From Gymnopilus junonius (Eukaryota > Basidiomycota > Agaricomycetes > Agaricales > Galerinaceae), in contig JADNYJ010000154.1 in NCBI GenBank assembly GCA_015501075.1, positions 1-64,000 on the forward strand: a DNA stretch of 64,000 bases, given 5' to 3'. Below are positions 33,480-47,030 of this stretch, in pieces. Each line of letters begins with the position of its first letter. Within the stretch, counting starts at the first letter, position 1. The position numbers and the translations under genes were made by a program. The notes beneath the pieces were generated by a model. That model was not told the DNA's origin and made no database searches. It saw nothing but the letters and a program-made list of their open reading frames with translations.

Positions 33480-36274
33480 TTATCGAAGAAGAGTTGCAGA
33501 ATGGAAAAGACCTACTTTGACATAATCCACCACGGCCTCCTCGAGCTTGGTCTTATCCTCAGCCCACGCTAACCGCGGTAGCTCCTGCGCTCTAATAGGG
33601 TCCAGGTGGTTCTTCTCCAGGTACGCGATGAGCTCTTCTTGAGGCTCTGATTGGTTGAGGTAAAACGTTAAATACTGCAATCCAGCCTGGAACGTCTCCT
33701 TGGTCTTCTTTTCCCGGAAAATCTTGTCGTCGTGTTCTTGGCGATACCAAGTCCATTCCTTTGGAAGCTTGTATTGATAGAGTTTACCACTGAAAGAGAC
33801 ACGGAGACGTCGGTCAGTATGTGAAACGCGAATTGCAAGAAGAAACAAAACAAAAACAAAAAACAAAAACAAAAGATGCGACGCACGGCTTTTTAGGCTC
33901 AAAGAGGTACTTGGCTATCCGCAGCGCGACACGCGTATAATGAGCAGGGGCCATGACATACCGTCCCGCCCGAGCCTTATCCGTCAAGAACTGGGAGAGC
34001 ATATGCCGATAAGGATCAAACGTCTGCTTCAGACCCATCAAATACAGCCCCCGTCTATCCATATCCTCCACCTCCACCGTCTCATCCGCCGGAACAGCCA
34101 GTAACGGCCACACGTGCAGCCAATCCCAGAGCAGGTGGGGGTACGTGACGAATGTGAGCAGGTCTGTCAGAAATTATTTGTGAAATAATTTTTGAGCTCG
34201 GCGTGGAGGTATTGGTCCCATGCTTGGATGTGTCGGTCGTAAAGGTCTTTTTGCGGATCGGGGTATGTCTAGATTCGGCCGAAGAAATTTGAAATGGCAG
34301 CAAACAGGAGGAGAGAAATAAATGAGCATAATGGGTTAGAGCGCCAACGTGTAACAAAAAAAAACGTACCAGAGTTTTGAACCACTGGAAAAGATGTGGT
34401 AATTCGGCCCAGGCTTGATCGAACGGTCCTCCACCGTCATTCCACGTCTTACACGTTGTCAACCATATTGATAAATCGAAGTGAAGAAGGTCAGTTAACA
34501 GTTCTTGTGTGAGCACAGAGTACCGGCAATGCGTCACGAGCGCTTGACCGGCATATTGGTGTACAAATTTATGTCCTAACGTAAAAAAAAGTATCATGAC
34601 CATGAGTCAGAACAAACTTCGGGTCCAAAAGGTCTAATAGAGAGCGCTTACCGGAGAGCAAATTCCGAGCACAAGCTCGTGCGAGTTCAGCGTGGACTTT
34701 AACCGAGTTTATAAAGTACCTCCCGGCTCGCGATCGATCTGTGAGGAAATCGATAAGAGAGGTGTGGAGGATCCGTATGCCTGTCTCGCCGGATTTAGCG
34801 CCACCCGTAGAGGCCATCGCAGACATGGAGTTCCGTCTTGAATCAGGAACGCTGAGTATCGAGTGAAGATCTGCGAGGATGAAAGAGACGTCACCGCGGT
34901 TCAGGCCGAGCAGCTCTTCCAGGAATCTCGGGTCTGTAGTCGGAATCGGAAGTTCGGGATCGTTCTGTGCGAATTTTTTGGAATAGAGTCTCTGAGAGAA
35001 AAGGATGGCGCCGAGGATGCGTAAGACGCCCTTGATGTTGTTAACAGCAGCAAAGATGTGTCGATACAGGCAATCGAGCTCGGCAAACGGAATGTCTCCC
35101 ATGGGATTATTGATCCTCAACACCGCGTCCAGGCGTTCGACAGGACGATGCTGGGCAGAGTCAACGTATTTTATCACAGTGGACGCATAAATGAATTGCC
35201 CCGCAGCGCGATGGGCCAAGGATTGTATAATCTGCGATGAAGGCCACGCTGGCGGGATATAAGTACGTAACGGGTGCGTTTGTTTGATGTTATCGAACTT
35301 TGACCACAAATACCGTTTAATCTCGGAGTCAGCAAGGTAGTGTTCATCAAGCACGATCGTATATATGATGTCACGGAGATCATAAGAGTTGAACGAGTCA
35401 CGGATAGGAGGTTCAGGCCGGCTGGACACGAGGATGAAGAGTGGGACCTTGCGGTGGATGAGCGCGGTGGACAGTATTCGCACGATGTAGCGCTGAACGT
35501 TCGTGTTCTGACACTCATCGAGTCCGTCAATCACTACTAGGCGCGCCCACCTCTTGGATCCCGCTTATCCCCGAGAGCGGCATAGGCCTGCAAGAGCGGA
35601 TTGACGATAAGCATCTGCAGCTGGTGCTCGAGAGAGCCGGAGAAAACGGAAGGATCACTCTCGACGGCCTGGGCAATAAAGCGATGTGTTTCGGGGATGG
35701 AGACGGATATCTGGTGCGCCAGTGTCGCCATGAAGTGTTTCTCCGTGTTCAGACCAGCAATACCCCGCGCAAAGAAGAAAGACGCCGCCAGCCAACCCCT
35801 TTCATCACAAAACTGGGAGATCGATTGGGCGATGGACGATTTTCCAGAGCCTCCCGGACCGTATATCCACAGCATCCCACACTCCCGCCGCTCGTCGTTC
35901 AGCCAGCCCGTGATCATGTTGAGAATCGATGTGCGTGTGCGTGGCTGGCATTTTGGATCGTCGTATTTGCGTCCGGCGTTGTAGAATGCGGCTGGAGCTA
36001 TTCTGCGTTCCAAAGTGTCGGTTCCTGGGGATGAATGGTGAAATGAGTGGACCACGACGAAAACGCATGGGAAACGCCAAGATGGCACCATACCTCTCCG
36101 GCCGCTAGGGGCCACGGCATGTTCAATTAGGCTCTTCTGAGGAGATCGGCCATTGCGAATGACGGACGACGAGCTGGGTGGATGGGAGAGTTCGAGCGGC
36201 GAATGCATGGAAGGGAGGAGAAGAATGAGCGCTAAGAGCAGATGATGGGAGTCTGAGAAAGAGATTTGGAGCAC
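33480..36274 (-). CDS. NACHT-domain NTPase (STAND, NLR-like), one apparent frame break
   Basis: Exon 1 ends at 36094 and exon 2 starts at 36024 (GTDTLERRIAPAAF). NACHT features are the Walker A motif IYGPGGSGKSS, FFFARG, and the Walker B motif VVIDGLDEC at about 35540-35515. RPEPPIR, the helical ILHTSLIDFL segment, and a basidiomycete-type C-terminal region follow (FVHQYAGQALVTHC, HFDLSIWLTTCKTW, ending FHSATLLR). No ankyrin, WD40 or TPR repeats follow and the N-terminus is only about 60 residues, so no known effector domain is visible. Just before Walker B, near 35557, the frame shifts by one base (GATCCAAGAGG). The exon border near 34600 is also unclear. Fungal NACHT proteins act in non-self recognition and regulated death; that role here is by family only. 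The start codon could be 36274 or 36208. Confidence 0.75.
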
Positions 36275-37338
36275 CGCCTAGCAAGAGAAAATTATGACAC
36301 GTGTGGCAAGCCTTTTGAAAGGCGCTTATTTTAGAGTCCATACGTAAGCGTCATATCGTCCCTGTCTTGCATGGCATCTGATCAAATGACAAATTTTATA
36401 GAGACGCCGAGGAACCGGAGCCTCTTTCCATTTTCGGATCACGCCCCCGACTACTGCCTTTCGCTGATAAACGCCCGTGCTTCAATGCCATCTCCTCACA
36501 AGCGCTCAAGATCTCATCGCCACATAGGGTCCTGCTAAGCGCCTATACGTCGTTTACCACCGTGCAGGTGGCGGAGAGCCCATTGACACACACTTTTTTC
36601 GTCCAGCTGTCCGTCTCAGCGCTGATAACCGACACTACTTTCGGTTCAAGGTCCGACATTGCCTATTCGTCCACATCCTGGTGTTGCACGTCATTCATCC
36701 GTCCGTCCATCCTCTCAACACGACACCCCGCCAATCCTCCAGACTCGATATATCGAATCATACCACGACCCTCAGTGACGATGGTGACGAGTGAGCAAGA
36801 GTGAGTAACGAGAGACAAACCGATCGTGGGCGACTAAAAAGATTGAATCACACGCTCCAAGAAGCCCGAGGTGGTAATGTGATAAGTAAACTATAAATAA
36901 CACTCGGCTCGTCCTCAGCCACTTTTGGCGCCGAGCGGCGCTTCTCCACGCATGATCTTTCTCCTCCCCTCTTCCGCGTGGGTCACCGCCTTCGAAAGGG
37001 AATGGATCAGGCTCATAATACTTCCATCCAAAGCAACATGATATCCTCCCCCAATCCGTGCTCTTCAGTCCAACTGCCATGCGTCTTCAACGCGGCCGCA
37101 GAGAACTCACTCCTGTCAAGAGAACGTCTCTTTGACATGCGAATGACATCAAAGGGAAACTTTTTTTCGGCCATGCCGAATCCGGATAAGACTCCCAGCT
37201 GTGCTTCAAAGAAGACGCGCCGTGGATGCGAAAGCGCTCATATGTCCTGCCAAGATTAAAAATAGTGTGGGAACTGATCTGGGAAAGATATGAGAGAAAA
37301 CTTTATCACACCTAAAATATCCTTCACGCATCCCACGC
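36275..37338. other. Intergenic region, no gene recognised
   Basis: Short frames (36562-36804 +, 36772-37080 -) lack motifs. The 250 bp upstream of the NACHT start may hold its promoter, but no TATA box stands out. Confidence 0.35.
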
Positions 37339-37346
37339 AAAAAAAA
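37339..37346 (-). terminator. RNA polymerase III terminator of tRNA-Ser
   Basis: A run of eight T on the minus strand, starting six bases after the tRNA 3' end. Confidence 0.7.
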
Positions 37347-37352
37347 CTCAAG

Positions 37353-37457
37353 CGACGCCAGTAGGACTTGAACCTACGCCCTCAAAGAGGAACAGATGAG
37401 TATTTGCAAAGGTATCGCGATTCTAATCTGTCGCCGTAACCACTTGGCTATAGCGCC
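37353..37457 (-). tRNA. tRNA-Ser(AGA) with a 23 nt intron
   Basis: On the minus strand GGCGCTA pairs with TGGCGTC in the acceptor stem. The D arm has GCC..GGC, the anticodon stem is ACAGA/TCTGT, and the loop reads TTAGAA with anticodon AGA at 37424-37422. A 23-base intron (37420-37398) sits one base 3' of the anticodon, the usual place in nuclear tRNA genes. The long variable arm (CCTC/GAGG) marks a class II tRNA, and the T arm contains GTAGGTTCAAGTCCTAC. A shifted stem would read TAG (Leu), but position 26 and the D-stem phase favour Ser. Confidence 0.85.
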
Positions 37458-40400
37458 TGTGGGAGAGCCTGAAGGTGATTCATGCTGAGCTGGACTAGGA
37501 TTTCATCCTCCTAAGTAGCGGAACAAAAGCGATAATCTAGCGCTTACATCGCGGCCCTACCAAACTCTGCATATATACTTGATCCTTCAACACTAGTCAC
37601 CATCCAAATCACTTGACATTCATCGATAACGCGCTTCTAAGGCGTAACGTATCATTCTAGTGGGGTGACTACCGCCATCTTATAGTAAGCTACCGGTTAG
37701 CTTGATTGACTCGTAGGTCCCATGGACCGGTCATTCAAGATTATTTTGTAAGAAGCAACGTGGCTCGCATCCTCTTGACGCCCGTCCGAAAAAAGCGCCT
37801 TGGTATCTCGTCGGATTCATCCAAGAAAGGCAAGTACAAGGAAGAAGAAAAAGGTATGGCCTTCCCGGTGAGTTCATGGATCACATATATAAGCTCTGCT
37901 ACTAAACTAAAAACGAATACCCTGATGGACCTAACCAGTCCTCGTATAGCTCTAATCGGCAGCAACTAGTACATTGCAACTGCCATCAACGTGTTTAATA
38001 AAAACCTTGGACGTATACCCGGAAGGCTGTGCGCTGGGTAAGTACTGCGCAATCCGCCGACTTCTCGGATATTTTCCGAGTCCCTCTTCCCATTCTAGGC
38101 GCTAAACGTCGCCTCAACACAAAAGACGCCTGACAGTCCTGTGGACTACCGAAAGGTCGCATCTCGAGAAGCGGTGTCTCTGCGATAACGAATAATATGG
38201 TAATACCTTTCATCCCAAGTGTACCTTTTTCCCTTCTATGTATCCCCAGCTCAAGTCATAGGATACGTGAAGGGGATACACACAATGAGCAGGACGTGGT
38301 AACTCTGTTGGTTTATTTAGAACACAATTGAGAGACGGACTCCCAGCTGCAATTATCGACTGGTTCCCATAGAAAAGAAAAGGAAACATAGCAGCAGGAG
38401 ATTGTACAGCCTCGTTGATGGGCTTTTCGCCGTGGGTTGGTCTATTCTAAAAATTGATATTTCTGGAATGATCAGTCCTATTTGCGGAGGAGTCCGAATA
38501 ACCGCGATACTCGAAGAAAAAAAATGTACTTGTGTACTTGGCTCATGGGATGTTCGTTTCTTTACCCTCCCCCTTCTTTTTCTCCGGCACAAGCGGAGTG
38601 AAGAATATGATCGTACTTTTCATTAGTCCACGTAAATAATAGGTGGTGCCATTTGACGATATCTTCTATTATTTTAGCAGAATTTTAAGTAAAGCCACCT
38701 CGGCGTGAAGAACGCCCACTGTCCTTCCTTGCTTATTCTCGTTTCCGCACTTCCGCGCTCGTACCCCGTTCCTGATATCTGCAGCGCAACTGTCGTTTCC
38801 GGAAATGTGGCACTATTTCAACTTCAAAATAGAAAAGGAAAAATGTCGCTGTCGTCCAATTCGTGGCATCAGAAAGGTTTGATTGATAAGAAAAAAAAGA
38901 CGTTCTCTGGGAGGAATTCAAAGGCACGTCCTCCTCGACTTCCTAGAACAAAGATGCCGCGTTCCAAACTTTCAAAATGTGAAGGATGACAGGGCACATC
39001 ACGAGAAAAGAAGAGAAGTCTTTCATTTCCAAGATATTAAACACGCCGGCGCTCCACGTAAAGAAGTCGAAGTCAGATGCTTGATCCACTCACTAGCTCG
39101 TTTCCAAGTTCATTTCAAGTCATGTCTCCAAAAGCCAATGAGACTCTAAACTGTCTCTATCAACCCGTCCTATGTCCATTGCATTCAGTATACGGATATT
39201 TCTTTAAGGAGGACAAATGACGCACTATTGGAGGAACAAGTCTATCCAGAGAGACGGTGCATTCCACGCATAGCCTCGTTGGCATTGGGCATGTGCTGTT
39301 GGAATCCCATAGTTAGACTTCAATATACGGTATACGTTATAAAGATGGTTTATCCGCAGCCGTTCTAAAAACTGGTTCGTGGCTGGGCTATAGGCAGTTT
39401 GCGGTAATGAACAGTGGAGGGTGCCGATGCGGCTTGAATAGACTTTAAAGTTGATGTGAATACATCGCGTTTGGGGTTTTTGGGGATGAAATGTTTGCTT
39501 ACAGTTAAACGACTTGTCTCGTCATGGATGTGTCCATTCTTGTGAAGGCAAAGTAAATGGTAGCGAGCTGTTTTCGTGATCGAAAGTTCCGACCGGTCGC
39601 AGTTAGATTTGGATAGGCATTATCCTATCCTATCCTATCCGAATTATCAAAGTCGAGAGCAAGGAACAAGGTGTCAGGATAGAAAGAGAACAGGATCGAG
39701 AGCGCATGTATATCAGCGAGTCGCACACCATAGTACAATCCCAAGTCATATAAGCTTTTAAGTTTTCGTTGGGTAAAACGAACAACTAAAAACGTTACGC
39801 CTTGTTCAACAAGATTAAGAAGGGGCGGAGCTCATAGACCAAGCCGAGAATGTTGAACGAATGATTCCAGAAGTCGCTAGAATGTTATGGAAGATCAGGC
39901 CCTACGAGAATTCGAATCAGCAGTCGAGATATAGGGGTATTCCAGTGACAGATACCAATATACAATGGCCCATTATCATCCGATAACGTTGTTTCCAATG
40001 ACCATCAGTCGCTGCACTTGCTGAAGGCGTGTAGATATCAAAAAGGTATCATAAATGTTCAACGCTAGCCGGCGCTAAATGAACCTAAAACTCCTAGATG
40101 CAAATCTTGCGGTGATTTTGCTGTAAGATGGAATAACGAACTGGCCAAAGTCATCCGTCCGAGTAATTATGTTCGAGTGAGGAGAGTGAGGATTGGACGA
40201 AATGTTAGAGGTCCAAACCGAGCTCTGCACAGCGAAAACAAGTGTAAGGTGCTTTGGTGTTGGTTTTTTGCTGATAATACGGGCTCAGACGGTCCAGAGA
40301 GCAGATAAGATGACAGGAATTGTTGAATGACAAAGGAGAGAACCGTGTCCGAGACGGTGTTGGAACCGTGAGAACTTAAAATTTATGTAATCACGCCACT

Positions 40401-41041
40401 CCAGTTTTTCACCTCGACATAAACCGGTACTGACTCCACTGTTATCTAGGAGATCCTCACGCTGTCAGTTCATCGTGTCTCTGGTAAAGGTTCGTTTTGA
40501 TTTTCGTATGTTCAGTATGTTGCCCACGTTGACGCGAATTGCAGTAGTCGGTTCGCCTGTCTTACATCAGGCAACTTGCGCCACTGCAGTTCTGAATCTA
40601 AGCAACGTTCTATGTTTTTCTGGTAGGATTTCCTTGACGTTTCTGGGTGCATTTACTTGTGGGCGCGAACTAACTTAGTCTATCGTTGTGCTGCACAATT
40701 TTCAGAGTGCCCCGTCTTTAATGCGGCCCATGACGAGTCCCGCCTCTGTTATTTTGAACAATGACGCCAACTTCCTACGCGCAGACTCTTTCCTTCAAGC
40801 ACGCGTTGCACCCTATTATTTTTGGTGCCTCTTCTCCTTGGTATGCTTCTCATTCGCTGCATGCAGATTACGCGCTCTCACGTTTCCTGGTCAAGTGATC
40901 TTATCTGGTATGCTTTCCTTTTCGTTGACATACGTAGCAAGCTGAGGCAAAGCTCATAAAAACGGCATGCACTTGTTCTGTCTTCTGCCTTCAGTCCTTC
41001 CAAGTGGACTGTAATTCCTGGACGACAAATAGCCAACTTCG
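37458..41041. other. Long intergenic stretch without a recognised gene
   Basis: Only short, motif-free open frames. A TATCC x4 microsatellite lies at about 39618-39640. Sequence composition is AT-rich and unremarkable. Confidence 0.4.
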
Positions 41042-44000
41042 ATGACTGAAGAAAAATATGAAGCTGACGAGAAAGCCCTACCAGTGGAGAATCGAGCGCC
41101 ATCATTACTAGATGACGGGGTGAGTGATCCGAAAGCACAAGTAGCTATATCAAGCTCGGGCCCGGATATTGGCGACGTGTTTACTGAAGGACCGCGTCTA
41201 ATTGACCTTGGAGAGGATGGTAAAGAAAGGCCTACAGGTACGTCCACATTTCATTTGAAATCTTACGCCTGCGTTTACTATAACTGGTGTAACACCAGAT
41301 ACTGACATTGACTATTCTACTCGCCTGCTTTCGCTGGATGACGATCCGACTCTGCCCATTTGGACATTCCGCATGTGGTTTCTATCGTTGGGTCTGTCCT
41401 GTTTCGGAGCCGTCCTGGGACAAATATTCGTGAGTACCCTATAGAAAATGTTATGTAACTCTGCTCACACTCCAGGTAGTACTTTCTGCCTCAAACGGTA
41501 ACTGACCTAGCTTACGACTTTCTCTGAAGTGAAAAACTCACGCGCTTAATGTAGCTCGTAGTCAGCCAGTTATTCTTACAGGTATGTCACCGTAGCTTTA
41601 AAAATTCCTTGTACAAAGCTGACATTGTGATTTAATAGATCGTGTCATACATCCTCGGAAGGGTATGATTCAAATCGACATGTTGAATATCTTTTACTTA
41701 AATTTGGATAGGTTCTGGAAGAAGTAATCCCAGGTCCCACTGAAAACTCTCGCATAAGGACTTCTGATTCGCGTTTCTGGAGGTGCTCAATATATAAAGT
41801 GTATCAATCATCATACTGAATTATTCTTTATCCAGATTCATGAACCCAGGTCCTTTCAGTAAGCAATATGAAAGATTGCCTAGCTCGAGATCGAAACCTT
41901 GCTTGTTAACAGACCTGAAAGAACATGTGGCCATAACCATCATGGCGTCGACTGCATCCTCCTCTGCGCTTGCTATTAGTATATTTGCAGCCAGGATCTC
42001 TATTACCACGTTCGGCCCAATGCGGCCGTCGGAATCTTCACGTACCTTTATCTCCATTTCATCTTAAAGTCGATTAGCTAATGTCGTGTTTTTCAGACTT
42101 ATTGGATCCCAATTAATAGGCTACGGCCTTGCTGGTATGCATATCATTCGCACGGGTCGAAATAATAGTTGATCTAGTGTATGAAGGAATCACAAGAAGC
42201 TTCTTAGTGTATCCTACGTTCGCTGTTTACCCTCAACTCATTCCTTCCGTCCAACTGTTTGACGCATTGCATCGAGGGAAAGAGGCTGTGATGCAAAAGA
42301 AGCGGCTAAATTTTTTTTGGATCATTTTTGTTGGCATCTTTGTCTGGGAGTGGTTCCCGTGTGTATCAACATCCTTTCTAAGCGGCGCAAAAATTATTGA
42401 ATCAAATAACGTAGGAATACATTGCTCCGTGCGTTCACCTCAAATTTTCACTCCTTGGTGCACTCACATTCTCCGCCTTTCAGTACCCTCACTGGAATCT
42501 GTATTTTCTGCTTGGCCAATCGACGTAGTGCTTGGTTTACGCGGATATTCGGTACGGGATTACCGTGGCAGGTTCTTTTCGTGTAATGAGTCTTATGTCA
42601 TGTCTACAGGCGGAGCTGCTGGCAACGAGGGGCTGGGCGTATTCTCGATATCTCTTGATTGGGCATACGTCGGTTCCAGTGGAGGCACGATTGGGGCACT
42701 GTTTGCCCCACTTTCTACTCAGCTCTCTCTATATGGAGGGTGTCTAGTCTGCATGTAACGCTTTTTTTGGGTGTTTCAAGACTGCAGATCTGACGAGCAT
42801 GATGTGAACAGAATTGCCTTTTGTGCATGTTTTGCGGCAAATACATGGAACACGCAGAATTTCCCTTTCCTCACACAATTGCTTTTCTATGAAAATGGTA
42901 TATTCTAAACATGTTCAGTCCTATAGATACGTCACGCGTATATTAGGTACTCAATACAACCAACTAGCGATCCTCAACTCCGACTTCACACTTAACAAAG
43001 AGAAGTCGGCTGAACAAGTGAGTATTCATGAGGTTATTAGAACGTGAAATCCTTTATATACATTCGTCCAGGGTCTTCCTTGGTACGCGGCCTCTCAACT
43101 CCTGTTCAAAATCAGCAGGACAATGTACATTGGAGGTAAGCATGGATCGTGGTTCGGCCCTTATGAAATATTCAATGGTAAAACCCGTGTTAGCTGCCGT
43201 CACTCATTTCTTCCTCTGGCACTTTAAAACTGTCGTTGGAATCATTCGAGATTACAAGGTCTGTCCTCGTGTCGCGGTCTTTCTATGTCACCTAAATGCT
43301 ATCGTAGACCAAGCAGTGCGATGACGCCCACTATCGCCGCATGAAGGTGCACTGCCATTGTTGATAATTCTTCAGATTTCTTCAACTCGTAACCCAGGTC
43401 TACAAAGAAATATCAAATTGGTGGTACATCGTGATTCTACTCGTCACCGCAGCTATTTCCCTAGGAAGGTGTTACGCCGCAAAATCTGGACTGCCATGGT
43501 GGGGTTTCCTTCTCGCCTTACTTTTTGCTTGGATGTTTGTTCCTGTAATTGGGCAAGTAAGCCCCTGTTACTAGTCGACCTCTGAGTTTCAGTACTGACT
43601 TTCTTCACAGTTGAACGCGACGGTTGGTTATGCTCCTAGCATTGAAAACATGGTCCAGGTGAATTTTGCTCAGACATGACAACATCTCATCTCGAGTACT
43701 TACGACATCTAATGGATGCTGGGAGGCGCTGCGATACCTGGAAAACCTGTCGCCAACATGTATTTCACAATGTACGGATGGAATCCCTTCACGCAAGCGC
43801 TCAATCTCCTGCGTGATCTTAAATTGGTTCTTTTCTATCTCTGGAACAGCCCATAATGAGATTAATTAGGCCGGTTGCATAGGGACAATACACCAAGTTA
43901 CCACCTCGAGTGACGTTTACGGTGCAGGCTATCGGGGCTATTGTTGTACGTTTTGGTACTTCTACTCATAGAATGCAACTCTTAGTTCCATTTCGATAGG

Positions 44001-45021
44001 GCGGCCTCCTTAACTTCATAATCGCCAAGGTTAGAATGTTCCGTATGAATTGAGAACCCAATATACCTGACAATTTCCGTGGATAGGTTGTAATCAACTC
44101 TCAGCGCAATATACTTCTTGAAGTACAAGAAACCAATGTCTGGTCGGGTCAGCAGGTAATTGAATTAAATGCTATTATTCTGCGACAAGAGGGATTAGAC
44201 GAGTTTGGTATTCTCTAGGTCCAGTCGTACAACAGTGATGCGATCTCATGGGGTGCGTTGGGCAAACCTTTATATGCTCCTGGGACTCCATACGCCGTAA
44301 GCCATTCGTAATTTATACTTATCATCTTCACTACTGATGTCTTTAATCCAGTTCGTGCCATATATGCTCCTCGTCGGTCTGCTATTCCCGATTCCATTCT
44401 GGCTCCTCCACAAGAAATATCCGAAGGTGGGTTTCAATTTCGTCTTCACACCCGTTCTTGTTGGTGCGTTTATCCTATTCCAGACATATTATTTGCTGCG
44501 GCTTATTACTTGACATGACATAGCCAAACTTGGGTTTTTGAGCGTTGGAATCAACTCGGCTGTGTTTACCAGGTTTGGGGTCACAATATTTTCTCAATAT
44601 TATTTGCGGAAGTGTGTCCTCTCTTTGTTGATGTGACTGGACGAAATCCTAACATTCACCAGGTACCGCGCTGGCTGGTTCCGCAAGTACAAGTATGGCT
44701 CTGATTTTCTTTGGCTATACATATGCTGCGTAATTACTGAGTTCCTCTGCAGTTTCCTTCTGAGCGCTGCTCTTGACGGTGGTACCTCTGTAAGTCCCTC
44801 TTTCATATTTGAATAGTCATCGTTGATTTACAAATACCAGGTCATGATATTCGTTTACACCTTTGCTGTTGGCGGAGGCAGTGGCAGGGTTACCCCGTTC
44901 CCTACTTGGGCTCTGGTTCGTTGTATTGCTATACGATTCAAGTTATATTTTTTCTGATCGTCAATTTGAATGGCAGAATCCTAAAGGAAACCCTGATTAT
45001 TGTAAACGGCTGAGTAAGTAG
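41042..45021 (+). CDS. OPT-family oligopeptide transporter, many exons, one apparent frame break
   Basis: Start at 41042 (MTEEKYEADEKAL), an acidic cytosolic N-terminus, then DTDIDYSTR and WTFRMWFLSLGLSCFGAVLGQIF. The family signature NPG is in FMNPGPF (about 41838). Further landmarks are KEHVAITIMAS, LYYHVRPNAAVGIFT, SFLVYPTFAVYPQLIP, PTLTGICIFCLANRRS, LPWYAASQLLF, MFVPVIGQLNATVGYAPS, LGGAAIPGKPVANMYF, LRDLKLGQYTKLPPR and VTPFPTWALNP. This is the full order of a proton-coupled oligopeptide/peptide-siderophore transporter of the plasma membrane with many membrane helices. About a dozen or more short introns interrupt it. Near 41992 the frame slips by one base (GCAGCCAGG before DLYYHV). The end may be the TAG at 45019, or a spliced exon may end near 45155. 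Confidence 0.85.
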
Positions 45022-45496
45022 GGTCTATGAGATATCGCTTGGGTCGATTATTGCCCTATAATATACATGACTCTATGGGTTCCTGTGCTACCTTGAAGTT
45101 CACTTCTTTCCCTTTTTTGGTTGCAATTAGGTCCGGCGAAAGTTTGCAGAACATAAGTGATGCGACGTTTGCTATGAAGCGAAGATCAGGTGGTCACTCT
45201 TACTCGCTTCCTCTGTGGATTTAGAATATCATCGAACCGAGGAAATGTCATCGGTGAAACTTAAAATAAGGACTTAGACGTCCAACTGTTCAGGGCTCCA
45301 TGAACTTGCAATTGACTCGTGGCACTGTCGGGTCGGGACTCAGAATAATTATAACTTCCGAGGTCCCAACTTGGGTTTAGACAGGACCTGACACGTTCAA
45401 ATGCCAGAGTATCTTCCCTTCCGCAGATTTTCTTTGTCTTTGTCCTCTTTTGAGCTAGCTGTCTGAACACGGTGTGATATTATATTCCGGGTTTTA

Positions 45497-45950
45497 CAGC
45501 TAAATCCAAAACCCTATGCACCTTCGTAAATTTCGGTTCGTCTACCTCTGTTTGTATAAACAACCGTTTATAGTGGTCAGCGGATCGATGACGCAATCTC
45601 CGCAGTCCACTTACTCTTTCCCATCAACAACTACCCCACCCTTAGCCTCTCCGTCGTGCTGTCGACAGAATATCTTCGTGGGCTTCGCAATATATAGACC
45701 CCTCCTCTCAGCAACGACTATGTCATTACCCTGTATATTCAAGGCTGTAAGTAGTAGTACATGAATACAATGAACCACGGTGGGGTAGTGTGGTGTAGAA
45801 ACCCCACAGGACTCCAACCGCCTCAGCCAAAGATGGTCATAGCGACGCGCTAATGACGCAAGGCCTGCCTAAAACAGTTGCAGTTGTTTATACAAAGCCA
45901 GGCGCACAGAAGTGAATTTTGGAAGGTGCATAGGGTTTTGGATTTAGCTG
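45497..45950. mobile_element. MITE with terminal inverted repeats and TA target duplication
   Basis: The ends are inverted copies: CAGCTAAATCCAAAACCCTA from 45497 and its reverse complement ending at 45950. The match continues through GCACCTTC and, with mismatches, to TTTGTATAAAC. TA flanks both sides (45495-45496 and 45951-45952), as expected for Tc1/mariner-type elements. At 454 bp with no transposase it is a non-autonomous copy. Confidence 0.8.
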
Positions 45951-46483
45951 TAAAGTGACTTCCACTTCTCCGTGGACATGTTTTTATTTGATAGCCTTGA
46001 CCTAGCTATCATGCGGTCGCTTTAAATTTATATTTGGACACATTATCGTTCTTCTTTATTGGTATTTATGGGTATGTTTGTACCGCCGTTCCATCATCCA
46101 CTTGTTACGATATTCTTACTCGGCTCGAATGGTAAGCCGAATAACATCTGATTTTGAATGCTGGGTTCCCTCTTGGAAGTGACCCTTCAGTAGTCCTTGA
46201 TAGTAAAACCTCCAACAAGTCCAAGTATAGGAACTAAATTGAGAGAAATAATCAGAATTCGGCAGGGAAGGACGCGAGCAACCCCCAGATCCGTATGAGA
46301 CCGGAAGAAAGCAGACAAACGAAGAGATACGTAGCTTCTTCGACAATGGCGGATGGAATGATTCCGCGAATGATGTGAATGATCAATTTAAGGGTCACTT
46401 CCGAGCTTCCAGAAGGCTATAAAAGCCTGTTGAGTTGAGTTGAGGTCACCAACGTCAAAATTGTTAAACGTCCCGCCCGTACC

Positions 46484-47030
46484 ATGAAACTCTTCGCACC
46501 ATTAACCTTCCTCACTGTTACCATCCTTTCGACCTTTGCAGCACCACGTGCACAGGAAGTTGGCGATATACCCGTTCTCAGCGAGTACGCCGAGCTCTTC
46601 AGCTTCTGCGAAGCAGGTGGGCCCGACGCGGTGCGTACTTCTATTTATAAGTATTGCCAGCAACTCGGTTGACTCACATTCCCTCAGTACGTCGGTGTTC
46701 AATACGCAGATGGCTTCTTGACAACTTTTGCGTATGGGCAATGCTACCCATACTCAGTTCCGGATCATGGTCTCGCCGCAATGGCCGTGTTCTGCAAATC
46801 GGTAACATGCGAGAATAACCCGTGAGTTAAACTTCACTAATGTCCCAAGTAATAACTTCTCCTGCTAATTGTATCATGTTTCTTGGAACAGAAATCCCGA
46901 CTGCACAGGAGGCGCTGTACCACCAGTTCCAGTTCCGATTGTTGCAGGATTGACGTTGATCAATGCCGCCGACTTTGTGCAGATTCTTGGACAGGGCGCG
47001 ACTTGCCAGCCAAACGACCTCCCTCTTTGA
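46484..47030 (+). CDS. Small secreted cysteine-containing protein
   Basis: Three exons: 46484-46630, 46688-46821 and 46892-47030, phases consistent, about 139 aa. It begins with a clear signal peptide, MKLFAPLTFLTVTILSTFAA. The mature part has six cysteines (SFCEAG, GQCYPY, VFCKS, VTCEN, PDCTGG, ATCQPN), enough for three disulfide bonds, and a Pro/Val linker in exon 3. It belongs to no family I recognise; an effector-like or cell-wall-associated small secreted protein fits. A possible TATAAAAG lies at about 46420, 64 bp before the start. Confidence 0.75.
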
